DNA of 64,000 nucleotides from Limnephilus marmoratus (GCA_917880885.1 OU862920.1:39405019-39469018), one strand, 5' to 3'; positions 10,671 through 20,743 are shown, numbered from the stretch's first letter. Numbers and translations are program-made. Notes: a model not told the origin generated them from the letters alone.

Positions 10671-11561
10671 CTAGCTGACACGAACACGCTTCGCTGTGGA
10701 TAATGAAACACAACGCCATCTACTGACAACGCCATTACCCAACCTTTATAACCAACGCCATCAATTTGCATACCCCGCTTGCCAGTCGGCTCCCTTTATA
10801 TCGAACATATTAATTTATTTAGTTGTTTGTTTACGCCTTGATGGCTTTTACATGTAAGATAAATAGTACAGGAGCATTATAACAAGTATGTAGAATCATA
10901 ACAAGTATATAGTACATAAAATAATAAACAGAGCATGACAGACATAAGTTGATACAACACAAGTAGGTATGAGTATTCGATAAGTAAAGTGTTAACAAAA
11001 AAGTTCAACCAGCATATTTAATTAACACCGTAGCATCTGCGTGGTTGATTTTCAGAACCATTTCAGAACCCAGCTACGAGTGCAAGTCGAACGCCACGCC
11101 ATGCGCGCCGCGCCACCAATAACATCTGTGTACGTGGAATTTCACGCAAAGCTACTCTAGTATTAGATAAGTTTTAAGATTTTCACGGCCAGAAGCATTT
11201 TCGTTACATGTTTTTGGGGTGTTGTGCCGTGTTGCGCTACCTCCTTCTTTAGCCAACGTTTCGGACATCGTTGCAGTGTCCATCATCAGGGCAGATCCGG
11301 CAGATGTCCACTGCAACGATGTCCGAAACGTTGGCTAAAGAAGGAGGTAGCGCAACACGGCACAACACCCCAAAAACATATAACGAAAATACTCTAGTAT
11401 TATATATTATTTCAACCAATTTACACAAAACCTTGACAAATTATATACCTAAACCTTCCTCGTGAATCACTTTATCTATTGGTGAAAACCGCATGAAAAT
11501 CCGTTCAAGAGTTTTTAAGTTTATCGCGAACAGACAGACTTTAATTTATAATATGTAGAGA
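10671..11561 (-). mobile_element. Non-autonomous Helitron, copy 1
   Basis: Read on the minus strand it starts TCTCTACATATTATAAATTA after a host A and ends GTTCGTGTCAGCTAG before a host T. These are the 5' TC, 3' CTAG and A|T insertion site of Helitrons. The subterminal GCATGAAAATCCGTTC-like and GAGGAAGGTTTA motifs match the second copy at 16190-16417, which shares CAACGCCATTACCCAACC in its 3' half. There is no Rep/helicase coding. A hairpin element with its own direct repeats (11153-11402) is nested inside. Confidence 0.75.
11153..11402. mobile_element. Hairpin element nested in Helitron, copy 3 of the hairpin class
   Basis: A 13-bp direct repeat TACTCTAGTATTA (11153-11165 and 11390-11402) flanks a 224-bp insert. 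It has a ~31-bp unpaired tail (11166-11196) followed by an inverted repeat with 82-bp arms (11197-11278 and 11309-11390) showing one mismatch, and a 30-nt loop. The tail differs from that of the 8.15 and 40.57 kb elements and has no clear poly-A. On the minus strand CCTGATGATGGACA, a loop, TGTCCGAAAC resembles a hammerhead-ribozyme core with one extra base. The open frame at 11271-11465 is incidental. Confidence 0.75.
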
Positions 11562-11730
11562 TATGCGAAACATTGAAAACAATATTGTATTTACACCGTG
11601 TACACACTCACACTGTGAAACAGAGTGAAAAATTCATAAAAAGTTTATTAATTTATGCCCAAACAAAAAAGTTATGGTAAATTAATTATTTTTGTCTAAT
11701 TTACAAAGCGTTCGTATAAACATACCTATA

Positions 11731-12151
11731 CAGGGTGTTAAGGGACGTACTTGACTTACTTTAACCAATGATTCCTGACATTATTTGGAGTAAAAAAAGT
11801 AAATGAATTTTTGGTCTCCGGCGACATTTTTCATGTTTTTTTTTTTTTTCTACAAAAACATAAAAAAATGGTAGTTGTTGAACAGTTGGAGGCGGGGTAA
11901 GGGGTTCGTCGGACACCCGGCTGAGTGACCAGTGACGACATGCGGAAGAAATTTTTTTGAAAAAAAAAAAGTCGTCAAAAAAAGTCACCGGAGAGCAAAA
12001 TTTCATTTACATTTTTTACTCCAAATAATAATAATAATAATAATAATTGGATAATTTGTATAGCGCCGTTTTTGTGAAAAATCACCTCAAGGGCGCTTAA
12101 ATAATGTCAGGAATCACTGGAAGTAAGTCAAGTACGTCCCTTAACACCCTG
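11731..12151. mobile_element. MITE with long TIRs, copy 1
   Basis: The terminal inverted repeats start CAGGGTGTTAAGGGACGTAC at 11731 and end at 12151, pairing over roughly 55 bp including TTGACTTACTT and TTCCTGACATTATTTGGAGT. Both flanks are TATA, consistent with a TA or TATA target duplication. The interior is non-coding; the minus frame 11761-12006 spans the TIR. An (AAT)n repeat sits inside the right TIR. The superfamily is uncertain, and Tc1/mariner-like is possible from the TA flank. Confidence 0.75.
12022..12105 (-). repeat. (AAT)n-ended short retroposon inside MITE
   Basis: An (AAT)n run followed by TTGGATAATTTGTATAGCGC and TGTGAAAAATCACCTC, then AAGGGCGCTTAA. It interrupts the right TIR of the surrounding MITE, so it is the younger insertion. 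The same core recurs at 541-627 and, headless, near 25650. Confidence 0.5.
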
Positions 12152-13019
12152 TATAATTAGTATTTCTTCCCGTCTGGTCAGCTGTTCTATTTTTGAAATC
12201 TGAAGGCCTTTTTGTTATCTAAATACGTGCATTATTCGCAAAAGTAAAGCTACATTTACACTGTACAATTTCTTTTGGTAGTTATAATTGCACTGCTTAA
12301 AAAGCTTTTCTGGGAGCCCTTAAAAGTTTCGCGGTATGAGCGTGGAATACAGTGTATATTTTTTCGTTTAATACATAATGCTTTCTCTGTTACAAACGCA
12401 TTAGATATATGCTATTTTATTTATTTAATATCACAATAAATCAAGTTATGCCATCTTATAAAGTCGTAAAAACCTACTTAATTTAATAATTATTTAAAAA
12501 AAATATTTTTTATGCCAAATGGAATGCTGGATTTTAATGGTATATTAGATTTATTGTAATGTGGTGATTTTTTATTGAGATGTATCTACAAATTTAAAAG
12601 GAATCATAAATTTTATTTCACTATTTCCTGTTAGATTTGCTTCATTATCATCTTTACTGATAAATAACAATACAAATATACAAAAAAGTGTTGTTTTATA
12701 TATATGTAAGCGTAGGTACCTATCTACAATATCCTAAAATACATGAATGGATGACGAGTCGCTCACTAAACACAAATATCGTAACCATAAAGCTTACAAT
12801 CTGTTGCTTATTTGTTCCTCAAGAAAATAAAATACTGTGAATTCTGACGTCATGAAATTTTTCTGTTGGGAAAACTATGGAAAACGCTTTTATTATCAGT
12901 TCTCACTGTCATTTCCATCGTAAAGTAACAAACTGTAAAACATTAATTTCAATTTTGAAAAAAAAGATTCAGGTAGACAATGTGGACATCTACGTTTAAA
13001 ACATCTTATTTGTGTTCAA
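12152..13019. other. No feature seen
   Basis: AT-rich DNA without a recognisable open frame or shared repeat. Confidence 0.45.
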
Positions 13020-13023
13020 TAAT

Positions 13024-13352
13024 GATGGCCTCCGTGGTTGAGGGGTAAGGCCCTTAATATTTCACAATTAATTCATTAAAAATAAGGTATAATATAATTG
13101 CGGCACGTTCCAGAGTGGAAGATACTTTAAGTATCGCCCTGATGTAAGACCTTCATTCAGAATTGAAATGTTGCTTGAAATGATTTTAGCCTTTTTTGGT
13201 GACTAGATCTGAATAGCCAGGTACTTCCCCACATTCTTGTTCTTCATCTCCTTCCCCTCCCCACTACCTTCAGCCTCATTACATAACCAATTGAGGATAG
13301 TCTGACTGGCACACTCACGGGAGCAACTGGGACTCTTGTGAGGTATTAAAAA
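13024..13352 (+). mobile_element. SINE SnA, decayed copy
   Basis: The head GGCCTCCGTGGTTGAGGGG is followed directly by TATTTCACAATTAATTCATT, GGCACGTTCCAGAGTGGAAG, AGTATCGCCCTGATGTAAGA and the SnA 3' part ending in an A-run. The middle of the tRNA-like head, including the B box, is deleted. Confidence 0.7.
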
Positions 13353-13617
13353 AAAAAGAAGATAATTTCGGAGAAAGACTGTTAAAACTCGAGGGAAGTT
13401 GTGCTGTAAAATTATTATCTTGCATACGTTACCGTCGTTTTCTCACTTCGACTGAGCAAACAAACTTTTTTGTAATTATTTTTCCACCTGTTCTACCTTT
13501 TAAAACTATTTTTCCGTTAGTTTCGTGGTCTGGGTGTCGCAATATCATAGTTACGATATGTCTCCAATGCGTCTAAAAAAATTAACGCAGTGACCGACTC
13601 CGTTGCGTTCTAAGAGC

Positions 13618-13793
13618 TAAGGGAACGTACCCATACTACGTGACACGTTTAGGGGGGGGGGGGGGTCTTCAAAATGTCACGCTCCATACAAATGAGCGGC
13701 GGGTTGCTTAGGATTTTGGTCACCGGGAGGGGGGGGGGGGGGGGGGTTAAAAATTGCAAAAAGTTGGTCACGTAGTATGGGTACGTTCCCTAA
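13618..13793. mobile_element. PIF/Harbinger-like MITE, copy 1
   Basis: A 170-bp element whose TIRs begin GGGAACGTACCCATACTACG and whose other end is the complement GTAGTATGGGTACGTTCCC, flanked by TAA on both sides. A 3-bp TWA duplication with GGG-starting TIRs fits PIF/Harbinger. It contains a 14-G run and an 18-G run separated by TCACGCTCCATACAAATGAG. Copies with TTA flanks are at 36872-37047 and 59243-59391. Confidence 0.8.
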
Positions 13794-14408
13794 AGTGTGA
13801 GATATCCCAGGGATTTTAGGCGGCAGAGATTACCAAACCGTCGAAAGATGGTCTTGCAATGGTACCCTTGCATTTGTACAGGCGGTTCGGATGAGAAAGA
13901 TTGATTATTATCCGTACCAGTATTTTAACTAATAATTCAATATCGATTTAATTTCTGTCATCAAAATTTGCTTTAATGCATACATACCTGCATTCAAATT
14001 AGCAATAAAAATGCTCAAACGCGTGATGATAATTTTTTTTTAAATTATATACCTTTGGTAATAATTTTTTGAAAGTATTTATAATTTTTGAAAACGTCCA
14101 AGCGAAGAAAATGTGTAAAAAAATCTACAATTTATTAGTTTTTGTAAGATTATTTTCAGTGAATGTATTAGACCCGAAATTAAAATTTAGATAATTTATT
14201 TTACTGTGTGATTATATGATTTGAAATGTGTGTTGTGTAATACAACATGTTGTTTAAAAAAATCAAAATTTAAAACATATCTATAACTATACTATAGATA
14301 AAATAACAATCTTTCGAAAATTTATATTTTTTGTATAAAATAGTCGATACGTCTAGAATTTGATTTAAATATAATATATTTCTGGTTGGGTCTGGTTATA
14401 TCCTCTTA
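13794..14408. other. No feature seen
   Basis: AT-rich spacer between the MITE and the satellite block. No coding or repeat signal noticed. Confidence 0.45.
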
Positions 14409-14995
14409 AGAGCTAATATCATCATTTTGATTTCAAAGAGCTAATATATCTCAGTATCACATCGCGTTCACAGAGCTAATAATAGGCCATATATTCTAGT
14501 ACCACATTGCGATCACAGAGCTAATAATATGCCATATATTCCAATACCACGTTGCGTCCATAGAGCTAATAATATGCCAAATATTCTAGTATCACATTGC
14601 GTTCACAGAGTTAATATTATGCCATATATTCCAATATCATATTGCGTTCACAGAGCTAATAAAATTCCATAAATTCCAGTATCAAAGAGCTAATAATATG
14701 CCGTACATTCCAGTACCACACTGCGTTCACAGATAGATAAATAAAATTCCATATATTCCAGCATCACAGAGATAATAATTTGCCATACATTCTAGTATCA
14801 TATAGCATTCACAGGTCTAACAATACGCCATACAGGTGTTCCACTACCACATTGCGTTCACACTGCTAATAAAATGCTATATTTTCCAGTATCACAGAGC
14901 TAATAATAAGCCATATATTCCGGTATCACATTGCGTTCACAGAGCTAATAATATGCTATATATCCCAGTAATGTGTGTCCACAGAACTAATACGA
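14409..14995 (+). repeat. 45-bp tandem satellite, about 13 units
   Basis: The unit runs AGCTAATAATATGCCATATA, then TTCCAGTATCACATTGCG, TTCACAG. About 13 head-to-tail units, several of which lack the ~11-bp CATTGCGTTCA part (34-bp units). Divergence between units is moderate and edge units are more degraded. There are no spacers, so it is not a CRISPR-type array. No matching array occurs elsewhere in the window. Confidence 0.85.
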
Positions 14996-16182
14996 GATAG
15001 GTGGAAACAATCAATGCGCGTAGTCACAGCTCCGCACGAGCTCGGCTAGTCGGTTCTAAATCAATTTCCAGTTTGGAATAGGAATTCTCGGTATGCTGAA
15101 ATGTCAGAGGCGCTCGCTGAATTTTTATCGTAAACTCGTTTATTACAAAAGGCAGAATCTCGGTAACTAGCCACTATGAAATTATTCCTGTCATTGTTCG
15201 CAATGTGATCCTTTTTATGCCTTCGGAGGAAGTAGATGCCAACCAGATTTTGCGTGCGTGGACAAACTTAGGAACTAGCAATAATTTTAAAGGTGTTGCT
15301 CCGATTTATATTAACCACTCGGACCCATAAGCTTGTTTTCACGATAATTAAACACTACCAGACATATGTATGACATATGAGGCGTATCTGACTAATTAAG
15401 AGTGGTTTTTGAAAGTCAACACAATAAAGTTGCACCTTTTTTTCTAACCTATCACCTTATTCCTAGCCTTAAGTGACCTAGTCTAGCGAACTCGACCGTT
15501 TTATATTTCTTCTGTATGTTAATTGTTTGTACGTTCCATTTCAAGATGGTGGCCGTTTTAATGGTTCTGTAAGGATTATTTTTCAATTGTGAAATCGTCG
15601 TATTTGTATTCAATAATACGGTACCTACCTACCTGATTTTTAAAAAGTCATTGAGATTTCTTTTGACAAATTCATAATTCCAAGTGCATGAAATAAAAAA
15701 TGTTACATATTATACGTACATGGTTTTTAATGTTTGTATTTAAGTACTTATATATTACTTAGACTTTAGAGGAAATTTTGGTTTTGGTTTATTAAGTGAG
15801 AGAAAATTAAAACCATTTTTTTGAACGCGAGTTATATTGTTAACAGAATTATATATTTATTACATCAGAATAATTACTCTTCAATATTGTCACACAATTT
15901 CCTCAACCCAACTAAAAAAAAAAACGTATAGTTACTAAACAAAGCAACAGCAGAAGCTATTGTAAGCGGCATTTATTTGTCCCTCAAAAGCCATAGGTTT
16001 GTTTTGAAAAAAATACTCTTTCCAAAAATGAAATGGAAAAAAAATATTTCGCCGGGTCAAAATTATTGAAAACCAAAGTCGAAGATTTTTTCACTCTGCT
16101 ACGGAAGTTTCTACTCGCATTCCTATTTTGAAAGCAATCATTACATAGTATAAAATGAAGTCGCTCAAAATTTATGTGCGCA
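14996..16182. other. No gene seen
   Basis: A somewhat GC-richer segment at 14996-15060 is followed by AT-rich DNA. Short open frames have no recognised motif. Confidence 0.4.
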
Positions 16183-16189
16183 TAGATCT

Positions 16190-16417
16190 TTTAAACTACG
16201 CAACAGATTTTCATGCGGTTTTCACCAATAGATAGAGTCTATCAAGAGGAAGGTTTATATATATCATACGTGCTTATTATAGTAGAGAAAAGCCGAGAAA
16301 TTCAAATATTCAATTCAGGCAGCGGGCAGCTGGCAAGCGGGTGGTACGGATTTTATAAAGGTTGGGTAATGGCGTTGTGTTTCGTTAGCCACAGCAACGT
16401 ATCGCCGGGTCTGCTAG
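16190..16417 (+). mobile_element. Non-autonomous Helitron, copy 2 (3' part)
   Basis: Contains TTTTCATGCGGTTTTCACCA, AGAGGAAGGTTTATATATAT and TTGGGTAATGGCGTTGTG, all shared with the Helitron at 10671-11561. It ends ATCGCCGGGTCTGCTAG at 16417 before a T: a 3' CTAG end with a small preceding GC stem. The 5' TC end is not clear, so the start is approximate. The open frame 16213-16461 crosses its end and is not a gene. Confidence 0.65.
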
Positions 16418-17269
16418 TATTAATTAATTCGAAATTAACCTACCTAAACCACACATCGTAGTTAATAAAGACTTTTTTCCGGGGTTTGTGATAATCTTAT
16501 ATTAAAAAGCAATTTTTCTACTGATCTATGGAAAATTACGTCGGCGTAAGCCTTACAAACAAGCTACGAACGATATCGGAACAATAAACGGTTCAAGAAT
16601 GTTTTATAATCAGTTGTAAAAAAATAATAGCCTATATTAAAAAGTTTCTTGAGGACCTTGGCCTTTACGTTTAATTGATTAATTCTTATTTGTAAAGATA
16701 TCGTTTAGTGTTTAGAATTCCAGCGAATGAAACAGATTTAAGGCACCTAATCTAAAGTTCCTTCCTACATGCTTCGATTAATTGGTTCGATATCAATTAA
16801 TTGTTTCAATTATTCATTAATTGTTATCGTTTTGAAAAAGCAACGAGTATATTACAGACGGCAGACCATTTGTCTAGTGTGTAATGCTTATGTGCCCGCG
16901 TGCTAGATAAAGAATTAAATATTATTATTAAAGGAGATTATTGATTACCTGGGCATTTTCGCCAAAGTTGTACATTGCGTTATTGACATGTCCCAAGATT
17001 AAACACCATGCGGAAAAAAATATCGATACATGTATAATAACAGTCGATGGGAAAAAAGCAACATAAATTTATTTCTGGTACAATATTTGGTCGGGGCTGG
17101 TTTTTCAGAAATGACATGACAGGTAAACTTTATACATCTAATATTCACCTATTTTATAAACATATTTTTGTGCGTAAAAGTTTTCAGAACTACCTATCGC
17201 GTTGGTTATGGTTAGATAATTAGACTGCGAAGACAACACCTCATAAGCTGTTAAAGTAGCCTAACTGCA
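16418..17269. other. No feature seen
   Basis: AT-rich sequence with a few short palindromic AATTAATT runs. No coding signal. Confidence 0.45.
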
Positions 17270-17880
17270 CAGGGTGTTAAGCTTCTTACTTGACTTACTT
17301 TAACCAGTGACTCCTGACAATTGTAGTTAAAAAAAGCACATGAAATTTAGGTCTCCGGTCACATTTTTGATGTTTTTACAACTGGATCATCTTAAACCAT
17401 AGTGAACTAACTCACTTTGCAATTTTTGAGTCAGAGCTTGAAATAAGGGCTCCAAATCATAATCTAGCTCTGCCAGAGAGCAGAACCAATCAGAGAAATA
17501 TAGTCTAAGATTGGTCACGACAATATTTCTCTGATTGGTTCTCTCTGGCAGAGGTAGATTATGATTTGGAGCCCTCATTTCAAGCTCTAACTCAGAAACT
17601 ACAAAAAGTGAGTTGGTTCACTATGGATTAACACGATCCAACTTAAAACACAATAAATTAGCAAGTATTAGAGTCGGGTGAGGGTTTGGTAGGATGCTCG
17701 GCTGAGTGACCAGATCCATTTTTTTGTTGACATGTGGAAGAATTTTATTTGTTTTTAGTTTTGAAGAAAAATAAAACGTCATAAAAGCCATCGGAGATCA
17801 AAATTCGATTTTCATTTTTTACTCCAAATATTGTCAGGAATCACTGGTTAAAGTAAGTCAAGTATATCCCTTAACACCAA
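17270..17880. mobile_element. MITE with long TIRs, copy 2, carrying an internal fold-back
   Basis: The ends match the MITE at 11731: CAGGGTGTTAAG on the left, TTACTTGACTTACTTTAACC, and the complementary AAGTAAGTCAAGTATATCCC near 17850-17870. The interior differs from copy 1. It holds an imperfect inverted repeat of about 119-bp arms (about 17382-17500 and 17523-17641) around a ~20-nt loop. The last bases at the right end differ from CCCTG, so that boundary is eroded. The minus frame 17387-17578 lies in the fold-back. Confidence 0.7.
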
Positions 17881-17883
17881 GTG

Positions 17884-18578
17884 TACAGCGTCTCAAAAGT
17901 AAACTTAGCCCTTGGATGGATGATGTACCAAATCATGGCGGACCAGAATATTATAATAAAACCTCAGAAAAATAGAGATATCGGAACATTTTCTTGAAAA
18001 TCGACAGGTTGGATCATTTTTTCGAGTGCCACAGTTACATATTCTAAGATTCGATTATTTAGCCCTGCTATTGGATTACCGTCCAAAATAGGGTTTCCCG
18101 ATTAATGCGCTCATTTTAAAAATATATATTAAACTTCAACTCCTGACACTGACAAAAAATGTACCAGGCAATGCCTGGGCTTAGGCCTGACAAGTTATTA
18201 AAAAAAGTTGCTTATCTAGTGTTGTTTTAAATGTTACAATATTTACTTTGTTTTACTTTGGAAAAAAAGATATTGCAGTTTTACTGCAAATAGAGCCCAT
18301 ATTTTGCTGTGAAATTATATCACTTAGGAATTCGAATGAAAACACTTGCCAACTTTTTGTGACAGGTACATTTAGAACTAATCAAAACACAAATATTTTT
18401 TTTGCCTTTTCTACAGCAATCTTTGAATACCTAGCAATAATTTTTTTCTGAAGTAAAACGTAAACACATTGGACCATTTCAAAAACTATCACAAATTCAT
18501 TTTATGATAGTCTGATTTGTCGTGCGTAGGACCACAAGCTCTCCGAGATATAACGTTGTCCTTTGCGACATCCTGTAT
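17884..18578. mobile_element. Possible TA-flanked TIR element, decayed
   Basis: TACAGCGTCTCAAAA on the left and the complement of TACAGGATGTCGCAAA on the right resemble the ACAGGGTGTC-type ends of many insect Tc1/mariner-like non-autonomous elements. The segment begins immediately beside the preceding MITE. No transposase frame; it includes a TGCCTGGGCTTAGGC stem near 18170. The boundaries are tentative. Confidence 0.35.
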
Positions 18579-19138
18579 ATATTGTATAGTGAGTATAATA
18601 CTAATAATGAGAAGTCTTAAACAACTGTTAACAATTATGCAAATATTTTAAAGTTAAAAAAAAACAATAAAGTTTAATGAAAGTTTTCGCCAGAAATGTA
18701 ACTACCCAGCGGATGGAGAATTAGGCTTGGAAATATCCGCCTAATGAGCCGTTAACATATTTTAATATGTGCCAAAAGGCAATGCTTTGCGAAGATCGCC
18801 GAAGTTGAAGGTAGTATTCGCCGAACTTTACACCTAAAGATGTAGATGCAAACGTGATCGGATACACGGCGCGACGGTCGAATTGAAAACTTCTTGATTC
18901 GAAGTTTAATGGCGTTTATTGCCGATATCATACCGATGGCGTAATCCTTTGAATTTTATCTAATGTTGTAAAAAATAGCGTAGCTTCAATGGCTTGGATG
19001 GACGTCTCACAGCGCCCACGCACGGCCTCGCCGCGACTCAGGAGAGGTGAAAGTAGGAACAAGGGAGGAAACACGATATGGCAGATTCAATTTGATGTTG
19101 GTCCGAGGATATTATAGGGAAACTCATTGGCAATAGAA
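18579..19138. other. No gene recognised; GC-richer patch
   Basis: About 18770-19060 is less AT-rich and not repeated in the window. I see no convincing open frame or promoter pattern. Confidence 0.35.
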
Positions 19139-19347
19139 GCTGTACTTAATAGCTAACAATAAGGAAATTAAATAGGCTGTACTTAATAGCTAACAATAAC
19201 GAAAATTAAATGGGCTGTACTTAATAACTAACTATAACGAAATTAAATAGGCTGTACTTAATAACTACCTATAACGAAAATAAAATAGGCTGTACTTAAT
19301 AACTAACAATACTAAAATTAAATAGGCTGTACTTAATAACTAACAAA
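19139..19347 (+). repeat. 37/38-bp tandem repeat, six units
   Basis: Six head-to-tail units of GCTGTACTTAATAACTAACA followed by ATAACGAAAATTAAATAG start near 19139, 19176, 19214, 19251, 19289 and 19326. The alternation of 37- and 38-bp spacing is due to single-base indels. The last unit is partial. Confidence 0.85.
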
Positions 19348-19447
19348 GGGCCCAACTTAACAGGAACAAGGAAGATGGGTCTTAAAGGATTATTAGTATG
19401 AAACAGAGCACATACAATTAATTACCACTAAGATAGTTCATAAAACC

Positions 19448-19675
19448 TTTTTGAAGTGAAAACTTCTTTAGTACCGTTGTGATTTGAAACTCGATGAAAC
19501 GAAAAAGCGACACTAAAAAGAGACAAACACGTACATCTATAGGATTTAGCCTGCGAGAGAATGAGATAGACTAATCGGTCTCCTCTTTTGCGATGCTTCG
19601 TAGACTCCCCACTCTTGTCTAATTTAGTTATCTGAAGGTTTCACTTCTACCGCGTGTTAACTGCACACATTTTTT
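19448..19675 (+). mobile_element. Helentron-like element HtA, complete copy
   Basis: The 5' end is TTTTTGAAGTGAAAACTTCT. Near the 3' end the inverted partner GGTTTCACTTC is followed by ACCGCGTGTTAACTGCACAC, a small GTG/CAC stem-loop, and a T-run. An internal inverted repeat placed just before a terminal stem-loop, with T-rich insertion flanks, is the layout of Helentron-associated (HINE-type) elements. About 220 bp and non-coding. A second copy abuts it head to tail. Confidence 0.65.
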
Positions 19676-19920
19676 AAAAGTGAAAACGTCTTTAGCACCG
19701 TTGTGATTTGAAATTCGATGAAACGAAAAAGTTACACTATAAAGAGACAAACATATATATCTTCAGGATTTAACCTGCGAATAATCGGTCTCCTATTTAT
19801 GCGGCGCTTCGTGGCCTATCGGTCTCCTCTTTGTGCGGTGCTTCGTAGTCTCCCCATTCTTATCAAATTTAATTTTCTGAAAGTTTAACTTCTACAGCGT
19901 GTGAAATGCACACATTTTTT
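19676..19920 (+). mobile_element. Helentron-like element HtA, tandem copy
   Basis: Begins AAAAGTGAAAACGTCTTTAG directly at the terminal T-run of the preceding copy and ends GCGTGTGAAATGCACACATT then Ts. It has an internal duplication of an ATCGGTCTCCTCTTTGTGCG-like block. Head-to-tail adjacency suggests insertion at the T-run end of the first copy. Confidence 0.65.
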
Positions 19921-20372
19921 TTCTATCAGGACACCAAACGCATAATTTTCTTTTGGTCAAGTGTGTACTAATTAAACCGAGCAGTTTTTCGCGTGCGTGC
20001 TGAATGGGATCAAAGACATACCGCTGAAAGATCAATTGCAACCTCTCCCTCTTTCTCATTAACGATGCATGTAAAAATAATAAAGGTTAAATTTTACTCA
20101 ATTAAATTTAATTATTTTTATTGATTATGCAAGTTACACCCATTACTTAGGAATTTTCAGATTTCTAATGCATTAAATTAACTTATTATAATAAGATTCA
20201 ATTCTAGTCAAATGTAAATTTTCTCTTCATTTCTCTTATTAAGTTTATTGGACATATGTATGTATTTATATATATTTACACTTGCGAAACCAAATTGCAC
20301 TTAGGTGCTGTAACATGTAGATTTTTCAACGTTTAGCAATTCAACATACAATAGGTAGATACTAATGATATA
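19921..20372. other. No feature seen
   Basis: AT-rich spacer between HtA and HtB copies. Confidence 0.45.
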
Positions 20373-20743
20373 TTTTTGAAGTAAAACTTCTTTACGCACG
20401 CTTGACTTGGGGAGTAAGCTGGTGAAAGCGTGACGAGAGCTTTACGAAAAGCCAGGCGAACGGTAATTGAGAGGGAGATATAAGATGAAAAGAGAGATAG
20501 TTACGTTTCGTATATTACTGTAGGGGCAAGAAAAAGGTGCGAGCACACATTTTCCTTCTCTCTTTCTCTCATAGCCAGTTACGTTTCGTATATCTAATAC
20601 ACAGTGCAGGTCTATTGTCTGTATCACACTGTAGGAGCAAGAGAGAGCAGTGCGCGGGCACATTTTCTTTGTCTCTTCCTATCATATAGGTGGAGCTAAA
20701 GAAGTTTTCCTTCAGTGGTGTGGTCTAAAGCACACTCGTTTTA
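20373..20743 (+). mobile_element. Helentron-like element HtB, copy 1
   Basis: The 5' end TTTTGAAGTAAAACTTCTTT is followed by ACGCACGCTTGACTTGGGG. The 3' end has an inverted partner then GTGTGGTCTAAAGCACAC (stem GTGTG/CACAC), TCG and Ts. The interior carries two related blocks, TTACGTTTCGTATATTACTG and TTACGTTTCGTATATCTAAT, each followed by AGCAAGAGAG or GGGCAAGA and a (TC)n-rich run. Copies are at 27509, 39508, 51688 and 55711. The minus frame 20442-20663 is open in several copies but shows no domain. Confidence 0.65.

Noticed and set aside
14409..14995. CRISPR-like array
   Set aside because: Units are directly contiguous with no unique spacers, and the context is eukaryotic.
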